Below, in pieces: positions 32,723-44,134 of a stretch of 64,000 nt of DNA; position 1 is the first letter of the stretch, and each line of letters begins with the position of its first letter. A program made the position numbers and the translations under genes. The stretch comes from Chaetoderma sp. LZ-2023a (taxonomy: Eukaryota; Mollusca; Caudofoveata; Chaetodermatida; Chaetodermatidae). The notes beneath the pieces were generated by a model, which saw only the letters and a list, made by a program, of their open reading frames with translations, was not told the DNA's origin and did not search any database. The stretch is from assembly GCA_034401795.1 (NCBI GenBank), contig CM067372.1, forward strand, positions 36,962,897 through 37,026,896. The letters are read 5' to 3'.

Positions 32723-34127
32723 AAGATGCCCGCACGCACGCACATATGACGTACATGCGAAGGGACAGAGAAAACATACATGGGTGACAATTGGCATGCA
32801 TGTGACGTCACACGCATAGCGCAACGTACGTGCCATCACACGCGCGAGGGTATGCGCAGTACGTGTGAGTGTTGGTGCATCAGGTGCGGGCGTGTGTGTG
32901 GCATGTGAAAGAACGTAGGACACACTTGTGGATGATGGATCAGAACCAGATTCCATCGATACAGGCACATGTAACCTCGTATTCAACCACGAGTGACGCC
33001 TTTCTTCGCGGTCATGTGTGGTACCTTAATATACCAATGCCATTATTAGTTCACAAGGTAGCAGGCATAGGCAAAATCTAACATCAGCTGCCCTTAAAGT
33101 GAATGAAAATGAAGCAGCCATGTTTAATGATAATATGAGCAATGCGCGAACACGTCATAAATATGCAAAAGCTCTAATGCGCCAAAACGTGATAGTCTAA
33201 TAATTGACCCAAGGGAATTAGTACATATGTCCACTCAGTTAAGGACTAGGAAACGATACAATAATGTGAACAATAATGCGATTTTGTTATTTATTCAAAA
33301 ACAGTCCAGAGAAGTATGCATTCACAACTACAAAGTGAAATCGCCTCGTGTGTAACCTAGGTGATAATTTAATAGTAATTTTGAATATTTCTAAAAACGA
33401 GACAGGAGGTACTAACATGTTCTTTCATTATTAACGCAATGTATGTTTGTATCTCAATTAAAGATTGATCTCACGGCTATTGCCGACGAATGGATAAATT
33501 AAAACCATACATGACAAATAATCTTTTTAACATACAGAGTGATACGATTGACAAACAATTTCATAAACATGTGACACGCTCAGAGAAATGCTGACAAAAT
33601 TTTAAACACAATAAATCTAAAACGTCACAAAAAAGTATTTAAAAACAATTTGCGAGTAAGGTCGGTTCAGCCACCAGTCAAATCGTTTTTTCAAACTATT
33701 CAGCATGTACATAGTTTACTAATAAAGTTTAGTGGCTTAAAAGCATCGTGACAACGAAATCTCGCACCAAACAAAGTAATTGGATGGTGTTAAAGCTAAA
33801 TATATAGGAAACGATTTGATCGTGCTAAGACAAATCGTTATCAAAATATTTGTACGGTACAATTATCCATAGACATTTACTGGTAGATAGCTGGGTTAAA
33901 GAAACAGAATAAACATATGACGATGCAGTCATTCAAGGGATCTACTGATAACTATTTCGAAAAATGATTTTTAATAATGACGCAGACAAATTATTTTCAA
34001 AATATTCGTACATCGTGCATTGCCTTGTAAACAAGTACACTAGCATCGACCTCAAAACCAACTTCTACTGAGCAAAAATACTAGCCTCATCTGCCTCCTA
34101 CTCCTCACCCTGGCCATAGACCTCCCT
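32723..34127 (+). other. Polinton 3' region, remnants and no clear gene
   Basis: Short open pieces recur around 33,080-33,350 (one contains ENEAAMFNDNMSNARTRHK), broken by stops and not identifiable. 32,700-32,900 is rich in alternating CGCA/TGCG-type sequence. From 33,360 to 34,127 the sequence is AT-rich without frames. It includes two short copies of the motif CAAAATATTC with flanking CAGTCAAAT. Confidence 0.3.
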
Positions 34128-34201
34128 TATCAGATCACCTCTTAAACTCTATTTTACATCCTATTATCAGATCACCTCTTAAACTCTATTTTACATCCTA
34201 T

Positions 34202-34633
34202 TATCAGACCACCTCTTAAACTCTATTATTTTTACCTTACATACCACAGTACCACAGAGGACAATGGAGTTTGGGGGGGGGGGGGGGAGGGGGCACGTGC
34301 GCCGCTAAGTTAAAACGTAAAATACCCAACTTTTAGGGGTTAACATTTTCAACAATTGGACGTCCAATGAGGTTGTACCATGATTCACATATACTAAATA
34401 TAGATTCTCAAGCGTGTGTGGATGATGGTCATTGTTCTCAAATCTCTAAATCGTGGGGGGGGGGGCGGGGGTTGATCGCCATTGTTCTCACATACACGTG
34501 CGGACGATCGCCATTGTTCTTCCTTTGTGTGCGGATAATCGCCATTGTTGTGCATACGATCGCCATTGCTCTACAAGACCTCCTGCTGACAAGAACAATA
34601 ACGATCGCGCCCCCCCCCCCCCACATTACTACT
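34202..34633 (-). repeat. Polinton right terminal inverted repeat
   Basis: The inverted partner of 22,135-22,517. It is about 50 bp longer, mostly from expanded G/C homopolymers at about 34,274, 34,455 and 34,610. Its inner edge merges with a three-copy tandem repeat of about 39 bp (34,128-34,225, units starting TTATCAGATCACCTC). That array duplicates the inner 20-odd bases of the inverted repeat and is absent on the left. Confidence 0.88.
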
Positions 34634-34639
34634 GCCGTG
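34634..34639. repeat. Polinton target-site duplication, right
   Basis: GCCGTG directly follows the ACTACT end of the right inverted repeat and is identical to 22,129-22,134. Six base pairs is the length made by Polinton integrases. Confidence 0.9.
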
Positions 34640-35064
34640 CTCTAGATATTTGAACATTTGACCCCTTTCCAGCTAGCCATGATATGAATGCATGGCAGCA
34701 AGTCAAACAGACAGATTCAGATTTCTTTATTTCCAGATTTCTTTATTTCTCGTTATAAAACGGCAGCCACAGCATAGGCGCGAGAAATAAGTAATTGCCA
34801 TTAGTGACATAAATGATCAGTTTCTATGATTGAGAGTTGAACTTTGAACACAAATGTTTCGATAATACAAAGCTAAGACAATCGTACATGGCATATTTTG
34901 GAACTAATCTGACTAGGAAACTTGTTATTACCCATAGTCATCGACATCTTCTACCAATGTAGTTAAAGAGTTCAGCAGTGTATTTCTTCCATTGTAAATA
35001 CTTTTTGCACATATTTTGATCCTGAGTCAAAATGTTAATATCTGTGAATGAAGAATGTTCTTAC

Positions 35065-35130
35065 CATGTTGAAGATGAAGACTACCGAACCAGCAAGTCT
35101 GATTCCCATGTCAAATCTCTTGTTGATGTA
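35065..35130 (-). CDS. SLC5-family symporter, exon 3
   Basis: This 66-bp exon has exactly 22 codons and phase 0 at both ends, between a T-rich acceptor (TTTTTTCAG) and a GTAAGA donor. It encodes YINKRFDMGIRLAGSVVFIF followed by NM. It matches the family segment YLExRFxxxVRxxGxxxFIxxM at the start of helix 4. It directly continues the LASVYE of exon 2. On the minus strand it is followed by the 13.5-kb intron that contains the whole Polinton element. Confidence 0.88.
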
Positions 35131-35189
35131 CTGAAAAAATAACATTACTTTTACGGTGTCATCAAACATTTACGTGGTCACGACATTAT

Positions 35190-35345
35190 GCTATTATTGG
35201 CATTGACAAGGAATCGAACCCAAAGCCGGCGAACGTTTCCAGCGCGCCAACGCCACAAGACGTCTTGCTGCGTTAGCATGGTGGACGCGAGTGTGGGCTA
35301 TGCTGCTTGGTGCTTTAGCGATTCCCTGTCAATTTCAGAGTCCTG
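35190..35345 (-). repeat. tRNA-like sequence inside an inverted repeat
   Basis: The minus strand carries GTGGCGTTGGCGCGCTGG (A-box-like) and TTTGGGTTCGATTCCTTG (B-box-like). The block is bracketed by ATTGACAAGGAATCG and CGATTCCCTGTCAAT. No complete cloverleaf was found, so it is not called a tRNA gene. About 60 bp from SLC5 exon 3. Confidence 0.4.
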
Positions 35346-36077
35346 AACACATTTCAGTAACGAATTCGCATATTGAGTAGTGTAGAGTATCACAGTAAAG
35401 GTCTTACTTACAAAGCAAAGGGCAAAGTAAATACAGAATCCAGAACTAGGTCCCACTTAATAACACTATTATCAACCGCGAGTTGAAGATTCTCACTTTG
35501 CATAAGCAAGTGCATACGGCTAATTTTCAATGAGTTTGCTAATAGTGATATTAAATGGGAGGTTGAGATTCTATATATCATATAAACTGAGATTTTGACA
35601 TATTTTCCAATATCGTCGATCCCTGACACATTAGTTTAGACTTTTCATTAGCATACGCTCGTCAAGAATGGATATTCACTCCGTAACAACTAGCACATTG
35701 GACGTCTTACGCTGAAAATCATAGTACTTGTCAGTTGAACTACGAGAAAAATTTGCACTAATCAAAGTTTATTTATTTACATAGCTAACAATACCCATTG
35801 ACAAAAATATCTTATATGACTATGGGACTTCACAAGCCATGACGTGATTCACTCGCGCTCGACTTCGCCGTCGTAATATCCAATGCCGCGATGACGACCA
35901 TGTTCTGATTGGTCAATATACAATTACTTTCCTAACAACCAATGAAAATACTTTTCTGCATTACTAACCCGGTCCATATGTTTAATATTGAATGGGCGAA
36001 ACACATTTTATTATTAATACAATTAATACATGTTATACTAGCGCTTGTCCTAAACGACCACCTGATCAATCATATAC

Positions 36078-36461
36078 AATGGAGGAATCCAGTTTTAGTT
36101 ATGATCCACCATCTCTAGCTAAGCTCCACAAACGCCTCGCTCGTGTTGGAATCAATCGATCCCTGAACTGCCTGACTATCAATTCCCAGAAAACTATACA
36201 GGTAAGCTTTGAATATTTTGAGACTAATTTGACTGGGTGATGTTGATGCCTATGGCAGCAACAGCGCCAAGTTAAATTAGTTTCAAAATATTCAACAGCA
36301 TGTTTATTAAATAGTAAAGACATACAATACATACAACGGCGCTTAGTCCGTCATCAATTAAGCGTTCGTGGCGAACTTATCTACATTAATCATGACGTCA
36401 TTGACGTCACATAGTTGGTTATGACGTCATATGATGGATGGATAAACTGAAACGGTCCATT
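36078..36461. mobile_element. MITE-A copy
   Basis: Starts AATGGAGGAATCCAGTTTTA, ends ACTGAAACGGTCCATT. The central palindrome is imperfect (GACTGGGTGATGTTGATG / GCAACAGCGCCAAGTTAAA). Right half with three GACGTCA-type motifs. Confidence 0.74.
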
Positions 36462-36514
36462 AGTCACTACAGACATGCGGTCTCGTAATACAATGTATAT
36501 CTTAAATGGTGATA

Positions 36515-36770
36515 TGATGTACTTATCATGCAGCTGCAACCAGTCCTTCTTTTATGCCCACTGTTTCTTGTCCTAAGTCAGAGCCCTTAGCATCGGCAGG
36601 TTCTACTTGGTCTTCAAATTACAGAGCCTCGCTTACTTTTGGACAGTACTGAGTACGGCGCAGATTCCTAGTTCTATGGGAAGTGAAGCATGGTGACATT
36701 CGCAGAACAATCCATCGTTTTTTACCACTTTCACTCATAGTGGGGCCGTACTGCACATAGTGTTATTATA
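36515..36770 (-). mobile_element. RT retroelement 3' fragment, minus strand, degenerate
   Basis: Contains CAGCTGCAACCAGTCCTTCT, TGTCCTAAGTCAGAGCCCTT and later AGTGTTATTATATATGCGAT. The first two match the 3' tail region of the retroelement in reverse. Strongly diverged. No frame is preserved. Confidence 0.4.
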
Positions 36771-37514
36771 TATGCGATTAACCTGTCTGGCTAGAACTGG
36801 CTTTGTAGATGCCCATGTGCTGCAGTTGTTCATCATCAGAGATGCATAGGTTACATAATGCACTCATTGAGCAATATATAGCAATGCCAGAGGGGCTGCT
36901 GCACATCGGTGGCCGAAGATTTTGTTCTTCCTGCATTCCTTTTCGCCACACCATTTGCCATTGGCTGGTCATAGCTTTGGTATTCGGAGCGCACTGGTCG
37001 TAGTCATTTAAGACAGAAGAACCGCGTGAAAATTGTGTGGAATTTAAGAAGGTCGGTGAGTAGTCTGGAATGTATTGGTCAGCTTAAGTTAACGTGGACG
37101 TTAGGATTTACCTACTATATTGAGCAAACAGATATAAACTGGTTTTTCGCTTACTTATGGCCCATTGCATTGATACTGTATGGTTTGATAGCCCATGGTT
37201 TGTTAACCACCTATCGTGTTGCGTGTTTATTTTGCAACCGAGTCACTGCGAGATATGGAGAGCATGAACAAAAATCGAATAGAAGACGAAATGACAGATG
37301 AAATGCGGGGTTATTTTATAAATAAAATCCTTGATTTATCAGGTTTCAATTTGTTTATTTCCTCGTTCAGACCAACAGCATAAATGTGTACATAGACCTT
37401 TCATGATATGAATAGAGGGTCCCATGTGGCTAAGGCGTATCCTCCATTCCCCAATCACACGCCGATAAAAGTTTCTCAGGGGTGTTAAATGGAATGTGAA
37501 ATACAGAGTGTGTG

Positions 37515-37905
37515 TTAATGATGTACTGTATTCTACGGCTTTAGTAGTAGAAACATCCTATAGCTCCAATCATTCCTTTTCGCATTTGACCATCGTGTTT
37601 ATTCTTGATCTGAGTGTACAGACTCTTAACAGATTTATGCAATGACATCCTCTAATCCTGGGGCCGTATTCACCAAAGGGCGTAACTTACGCAGGGCATA
37701 ACTACCTTGGAGAATATGACGTCATAATATTAAATGACATACGAACATATATGACGTCATAATGACTCCAAGGTATTTATGCCAGGCGTAGGTTACGCCC
37801 TTTCGTGAATACGGCCCCAGGATTTATATTTACTGCCTCCCAGTAAGGCAATTCCAAGGCTCTCTGTCACTGAGACAAATAGATGTTACTTATCTTATAC
37901 TATAC
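37515..37905 (-). mobile_element. RT retroelement 3' fragment, minus strand, interrupted by MITE-C
   Basis: The ends resemble the 3' tail region of the same retroelement: TACTGTATTCTACGGCTTTAG at 37,523, and CCAGTAAGGCAATTCCAAGG at about 37,845, matching 9,190-9,210 and 43,235-43,255. A 165-bp palindromic MITE is inserted between them. Confidence 0.55.
37661..37828. mobile_element. MITE-C, palindrome starting GGGGCCGTATTCAC
   Basis: Arms of about 55 bp: CCTGGGGCCGTATTCACCAA, AGGGCGTAACTTACGC and CTACCTTGGAG are matched in reverse at CTCCAAGGTATTTATGCC, GCGTAGGTTACGCCCT and GTGAATACGGCCCCAGG. Two TATGACGTCATAAT motifs face each other near the centre. Nested in a retroelement fragment. Confidence 0.75.
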
Positions 37906-38136
37906 CGGCTACTAGTAAGGCTTACTGCATCGTTTACTACTAAGATTATTACAAGTAATATGAAAATTGAACAGCAAATGCGATGGTGTGTCAAAAGTTA
38001 GAAATATATTAAATGCGAATATTCACACCAAGACACACGAGCAAACTGGATTTATATGATGGGGTGAGCTATCAATACTATGTACAAATAGCAAATTTTG
38101 TGACAATGAAGTAAAGAGTGTGTGAATATGCCTTGC

Positions 38137-38552
38137 AATGGACCTTTTCATTGTTAGCTGTGCCCCGCCCATCTAGAGCTAAACTATACCCACACCTCGC
38201 CGTGTTGGAATTGATAGATCCCCCGAATACCCTAACTATCAATTTCCTGAAAACTATGCAGGTAATCTGTTGAATGTTTTGTAACTAATTAGACTGGGTG
38301 ATGTTGCTGCCTATGGCAGCAACCGCGCTCAGTCAAATTAGTTTCAACATAATATTTATTAAATAGTAAATAATAGTATAATCATACAATTCGTACAACA
38401 ACACATAGCCCGTCTTCAAATATGCGTTCGTGGCGTACTCATCTACGCCATTCATGACGTCATAATGACGTCATTCATTATGATGTCATTCTACACGTCA
38501 CGTAGTTTATTATGACGGCAAATGCTGGATGAATAAAGTAGAAAGGTCCATT
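38137..38552. mobile_element. MITE-A, full copy
   Basis: Starts AATGGACCTTTTCATTG and ends GAAAGGTCCATT, a clean inverted terminal pair. Central hairpin TTAGACTGGGTGATGTTGCT / AGCAACCGCGCTCAGTCAAA. Right half carries ATGACGTCATAATGACGTCA. Confidence 0.78.
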
Positions 38553-39354
38553 ATACGTAAAGTATGATTAGCTATTGTTGATTCAACTTTTCTGATACGA
38601 TCCCAGACCGACAACAAACAGCAATGCGACCTTTTTCTTCAATATGCATTTCAAAATGCCCTCTAAATTGATATATTATGAGTTTTGATATAAATATGCT
38701 AGCCAAATATGCCTAATCTGCACATTGAAAATGACAGTCATACATCACCATTTCGTCATAGGCCTATGTGAACCATGATTTTGGTGGGGAGGATGCTGTT
38801 TGAATACACTCCATTTTGATAGGCGATACGTAGTACTTAGGTTTATGATAAGTTTACAAGATGTGTGATATTCCTTGTCACGTTTTCCAATAATTGCAGA
38901 GAATACCTCTTTTTATCTTAATGAAACGTTACCTTTTCTAGATTCTAGCAAACCTACAATCTGTGACCAATACGGACCATCGCTAAATCGTATCCCTCAG
39001 ACATTTAGTACTAGACAAGTTCATGCATCATCACTGTCATCTAAATTCCTCTACCCGCTGATCTTAACTTCCGATGCAACAGTGTCTATTGAAACCGTTG
39101 CAGTGCGAATACGCAAACGTCTGGTATTGTAGCTACACCAGACTGTGATTTATTGACAGCATCGTTATCTGTTCGTATGGCAACCAATCTGATGTTAACT
39201 ACGTTCCAACTCAGGGTTAGTTGGCATAGACTTGTGGTTCCTTTTCCAGACGTGGATGGAGACATAAAGCCTATGACACTTGCAGCTGATGATACTAGTG
39301 CGTCAAGCATCTCTATCCACTCTCTTACTGATCAAGTTTATATTCCAACACATT

Positions 39355-39640
39355 GAGCTCTTCTTTGATCCTGCCATGCCCTCCGGAATGCAGACGATGC
39401 TGCGAGAATGATCTCGGACATGGTAACAGAGATACATGAACCAACCAGTACCATCTCCCACAAGGACTGTTTGGTAAATAACTGCATCATCCACTGCAGT
39501 GTGTACTATCAAAATGTCTATACTTTCTTTGGTTTTATGATACTGGCTGGGGACCATACACAGTGGTCCAAGGGAAAGAAGGACTGATTGTAGCTGTAGG
39601 ATGTTTCTACTACTACAGCCACATAATACATCATCATCAT
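39355..39640 (+). mobile_element. RT retroelement 3' fragment, plus strand
   Basis: Ends GGAAAGAAGGACTGATTGTAGC, then TGTAGGATGTTTCTACTACT and ACAGCCACATAATACATCAT, the 3' tail of the retroelement followed by (ATC)n. The upstream 200 bp (GGAATGCAGACGATGCTGCG) is diverged and has no recognisable frame. Confidence 0.5.
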
Positions 39641-41089
39641 CATCATTTTTCTAACTTATAGCCTACTAATCAGTAATCTAGCTTCTGCGTGTTATCCTTG
39701 CTATCATTGTTGGAAAAAGATTTCACGATGGCGTAGCTCTGGCTCTCAAACAACGTACTGCAATATAGTGATGCATGTGTGCTTTGCAGATATAGCTTCA
39801 TATCGGCTGGAGACGATTACCGGATACCAATAGTATCTGCAAGCTCAGTTATTAGGTCTGGTTTCAAATAGAACTAGGTAGCACCCAAAAGGTACGAAAG
39901 GGCCATTAATGGGACATTGTTTATCACATCCTTACCAGTTACATAAATAGAAAATCCTAGTTAAACATGTGTCTTGGGCTGACTTTGGAAAATAGAGGGC
40001 ATTTTCAAAGTGCCTGATGGGCATATTTGCATTCGTTGCAATTGATGATTGAATGCACAAGAAATGACTTCAAACTGCTCATTTTTCGTTCTTCCCTTTA
40101 CACGCGCAAGACTGGGCTACAAGAATATATTGTTTCTCAGAGCTCATGCAACCCATACTCTGTTAATGTCGTCACATGACTGGTGTAATCCAGAAAACTC
40201 ATGTCATGTTCCAAATTGCTTTTCAGAAAGACTGTACAACACCTTTAAACAATGCCGCATATCGACAGTAGCTGTGATTGAAAACCGTGAAAACTCGACT
40301 TTAGGGATGTATTGGGTATTTGGAAGCTCTGTTCGTTTCTAAAGGCTGTTAAATACTTAAACATTTTTATAAACCTTTCTGTGTGTATATATTTTAAAAT
40401 AAATAAATCGATCACTCGCAGTCTATCATTTCCTAATCCATTTAGTAGGAATGTAGGTTAAAAGCCATACAAAGGATGCAAATATGTGTATTAATTTTTT
40501 GAACAACTGGTCGACACCTAATAGTACATGTTCACGAGTTCTCCTCTATGAAACTAATCCGCTTATGTACACGAGCTGGCACTTATGGCTATTTGATTAG
40601 TAAATATGGGAATACCTCTTCAGGATACGAGGTGCGTTTCGAGTCGCAAATCACATCCAAAATTAGAACAACTTCTCCACTGAAAGCTCATCAACAAGCA
40701 TGCACGCGCGTATGCACGTAGAAGTACGCAACGTTATGGTTTAACTGAATAAGAAATAATAAAGCCAAGGTGTCTGCCAATCGATCAGACCATGTCCTAA
40801 TCGCATTCCTAGCTTATTCTTTCGAAAAGAATTCCTCAATCCAATGTCAACAACTATTGACTGAAGTAACTTGTAATGAAATCTCCGCAGACATTTTTTG
40901 ATAATCTAAATAGACATTAAATTGTAGAAGAATCCCCATTTATCACATGAAAACGTAGATAGCAACCTGAATGGGTGACAGAATAGCAAATGAATAGACA
41001 TGCACGCACTTACATGGGCATGGCTATTACTAAATCACCTAAACTAAAGCTTCCTTATGGTATCAAAAGAAAATATGTGTTCCTATGGT
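39641..41089. other. SLC5 intron 2, no feature seen
   Basis: AT-rich sequence with short frames only. I see no exon, hairpin or tandem repeat that can be supported. Confidence 0.3.
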
Positions 41090-41690
41090 GAGAATGATGA
41101 GTAACCGTGTTCTGCAGCTGACGAAGTGAAAACCGCTTTCACCTGCAATCAGGTTTATTCAACATTCTCCACTATGCCTTGTCCATTGCGAGCGTCCTAA
41201 GCTCATTTAGGTTCTTTAGCATCTTTATACTGGTTCTAGATGACGTTATTTGACATCTGATCGCAAAGCGCATGTTCATACCGTCAATATGTGGTACTGT
41301 CCTTTGCTGTCCTGGAGTCCTGTAACCTGTTAGCGCCTACTACAGCAAGTTCTAGTACTTTCTGAGCAGGTACATTTTCTGGCATTCGAAGAACGTGTTT
41401 GAACACAGAACATCGTCGTTGCGCTATCTTCAGAGGTAGTGGCTCTGCGCGCTGCTGCACTTGATAACAGACCGTAGTTTATCAATGCTCCGGGACGTAG
41501 TGAATGCGTAATTGTTATGAATGAATACATTTCTAGTTCTTTACCGTTCGAATATAACACTATCGGTGCACCTCCTCCTATTACATTCAAAGTATAGAGC
41601 ACTGATTTCAGGCGGATCAAATTGTGAAACTGTTGATTTGATTGAGAGCGTGCGTTGCATTTCAATGTGCGCAGCATAATTGGTGCTATG
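41090..41690 (-). mobile_element. Degenerate retroelement fragment, minus strand
   Basis: The minus strand carries pieces of the C-terminal FxHVLRMPExxPAQKxLELA pattern common to LINE ORF2 tails (about 41,340-41,400), and upstream frames (41,478-41,677). The end CTGCAGCTGACGAAG at 41,114 resembles the retroelement tail. A second, shorter copy of the same segment is at 42,320-42,480 (TTTTCTGAGCAGGTATATTT against TTTCTGAGCAGGTACATTTT). Confidence 0.4.
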
Positions 41691-41801
41691 GCAAAGTAAA
41701 TATATAGTCGGTTATCCGTGTTTGTGAGATCTATTTTAAAAGGTTTGAGGCAAAGACCTATGTGGATAAGTGTATGATGTGTACACTTCGCTGACCCACC
41801 T

Positions 41802-41837
41802 TCTCCTCCTCCTCCTCCTCCTCCTCCTCCTCCTCAT
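41802..41837. repeat. (CCT)n microsatellite
   Basis: Twelve CCT-type triplets. Confidence 0.85.
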
Positions 41838-42319
41838 CTCCTCTTCAATGTGTATTTGAAACCCTCCCATGACGCTAAGCAAGGAAGAATTAATAAACTA
41901 ATCTATTAGAAAAAAGGGTCGTCGACGTGAGAACAAGATATGCAAATGTCTCACAGTCGCACACTGTATATCAATTAGATACAATTAACGAATAGTAAAT
42001 AGCTTCTGTATATGATTAACATATCGCCAATGGGTGTATTTGTAATTTTTGTCTATTTACACAAAAAACGCTTTTATAAAGTTTTCAGTAATTGGATTTC
42101 TATTTTTATCTAAGTAATATACCAATGCGACAGTTATGTACTTATATCTCTCATAGCATTATTACTGTTATTATATTGACGTCGCCACCACCGACGCCGC
42201 CACCGAGGACAACCATGCCAACGACCGACGCGGACGACTACGCCGACGACGACGCGCCACCGCCGCCGGCGATGATGATGGCCAAAACACAAGTTGATGT
42301 TGTGGCATCCTTTGCGTGC

Positions 42320-42480
42320 CTGTTATCTGTTGGCAACTACCAGGCTACCACTGCAATTTCTAGTGTTTTCTGAGCAGGTATATTTTCCGGCATTGGAAGA
42401 ACATGTCCGAACATATACCATCGCTGTAGCGCTACCGTCACAGATATAGTGGCTTGTATTACACAGTTTGTAGAGTACTG
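42320..42480 (-). mobile_element. Second copy of the 41.3-kb retroelement segment
   Basis: Matches 41,325-41,475 base by base over most of its length: CTACTGCAATTTCTAG, GAGCAGGTATATTTTC, GGCATTGGAAGAAC. Diverged. The adjacent 35-bp array starts 80 bp downstream. Confidence 0.4.
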
Positions 42481-42563
42481 CATTTGATATTAGACTGTGT
42501 GGCTAACGATGATTTGTAATGGGGTCGTGGTTGGTGTGGGGCGGGTGGGTGGGTGGTGGTGAT

Positions 42564-43033
42564 GATATTCTGTGTTCTGCGGCTGCAGCATCAATGTATG
42601 ATTACTGTGTGCTGCGGCTGCGGTATCAATCTATGATTACTGTGTGCTGCGGCTGCAGCATCAATATATGATTACTGTGTGCTGCGGCTGCAGTATCAAT
42701 GTATGCTTACTGTGTGCTGTGGCTGCAGTATCAATGTATGATTACTGTGTGCTGCGGCTGCGGTATCAATGTATGATTACTCTGTGCTGCGGCTGCAGTA
42801 TCAATGTATGATTACTGTGTGCTGCGGCTGCGGTATCAATGTATGATTACTGTGTGCTGCGGCTGCAGCATCAATGTATGATTACAGTGTTCTGCGGCTG
42901 CAGTATCAATGTATGATTACTGTGCTGCGGCTGCGGTATCAATGTATGATTACTGTGTGCTGCGGCTGCAGCATCAATGTATGATTACTGTGCGCTGCGG
43001 CTGCGGTATCAATGTATGATTATTGTGTGCTGC
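42564..43033. repeat. 35-bp minisatellite, about 13 copies
   Basis: Unit TATGATTACTGTGTGCTGCG then GCTGCAGTATCAATG, with variants (CGGTATC, CAGCATC). In reverse it is the 3' terminus of the RT retroelement (CAGCCGCAGAATACAGTAAT then CATAC) plus GATAC. It joins the retroelement fragment at 43,034. Confidence 0.8.
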
Positions 43034-43900
43034 GGCTGTAGTAATAGAAGCATCCCACAGCAGCTGCATCAGTCCTTCTTCACTTTTGATCACTGTGTCT
43101 TGTCCTCAGTCAAAGTCTGTTGGTCAATTCCTGATCTGAATGTACAAAGTCCCGCTTTCTTGAGGTCACCTCGAAGCACACTTAAAATATTTATGCAATG
43201 GCGTCCTCTCCTGGCTTTTTATTGGCTGGCACCCAGTAGTGAGAACGCCAAGGCTCTCTGCTGATGCCAGCTGTCTTCTGACATCATTAGCACATAGCCA
43301 AACATGGACCATCTTTGCTGGATGATTATTACAGACAGCGCTGATGTGTTACACATCTTGTATAGCGAGCGTATCGTTGTAAATTATGCTGTCTGGCCAT
43401 CGGTGGTCAGCGTTTGTGGTGGCAGTCGGCACTCATCATGTTTGTCTAGAGCTGCCTTTAGAGCTTCACAGCTGGTAAGCATCACATTTACGCAGGTTGC
43501 GTTGTATAAACGTAGTCTTTTCGTTAAGATGATCTTCGATTTACAAATCCATAGCTTGTAGAAGGACTGGAAAGCTATGTTTCCATGATATGACGCAGCA
43601 GGCAGCAATGTCAGCAGTACTGCAGAGCAGTGTGCCCAGGATTGGTCTTGTAGAATTTTCCCGCACAGATTTCAATGCAGCAACAATGCAACAGATGGCA
43701 ATTAATGCGATAGACCATCTCCCTGTGGGGAGACGATTGGTGTTTCAAACTGTGCATACTTCACACACTTGACTCGCACACTAAGCTTGGTGTCTACAAG
43801 TAGTAGTCTCCCCTAGTTGCAGCTCATCTTCATTGCAATTGGGCTGGTGTAGTACATCTAGGATCTTTGAGCGTGTAATTGTGTCGAAAGCCAGTTAAAT
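43034..43900 (-). mobile_element. RT retroelement fragment (3' part), minus strand
   Basis: The minus strand matches the C-terminal third of the same retroelement: AGCTTTCCAGTCCTTCTACAA, CTCTAGACAAAC, GCCAATAAAAAGCC, then GTGATCAAAAGTGAAGAAGG. It ends in the CTACAGCCGCAGCA tail. Its tail runs directly into the 35-bp minisatellite at 42,564-43,033. Frames are broken. Confidence 0.6.
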
Positions 43901-44134
43901 CCCATTGTGTGGAAATCCCAGTGTTTGGCATGCCTACTGACACAAGCATGCGAAACAGGCCAAAAATTCAGTCATTTCCTTGTTTGCCCACTGTTTGCTT
44001 CCCTCAGCGAGAGTCCATAGCTCCCTCAGACACCTCTTGTTCGTCATGTACCCAGTGACCCAGTCCGGCTTATTTGAGATGGATACGTAGCTCACATAGC
44101 ACACTATTATATAAGTAATCTTATTTTTACATAC

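Larger units (their letters stand above)
22135..34633 (+). mobile_element. Polinton/Maverick-type self-synthesising DNA transposon, complete ends, decayed genes
   Basis: A 12.5-kb element bounded by inverted repeats that start AGTAGT and by a 6-bp direct repeat GCCGTG on both sides. Polintons are known for 6-bp target duplications and for TIRs beginning with AG. Contents on the plus strand are an acidic repeat ORF, protein-primed DNA polymerase B, retroviral-type integrase with chromodomain, small structural proteins, major capsid protein and adenain-like protease. This is the Polinton/adintovirus gene set. A packaging ATPase was not found. The polymerase, integrase and capsid frames carry stops and frameshifts, so the copy cannot move on its own. 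It lies in intron 3 of the SLC5 gene, in the opposite orientation. At 12.5 kb it is shorter than the usual 15-20 kb. Confidence 0.93.

Noticed and set aside
35190-35345. tRNA gene on the minus strand
   Set aside because: A- and B-box-like motifs exist but no complete cloverleaf with acceptor stem was found; kept only as tRNA-like repeat.
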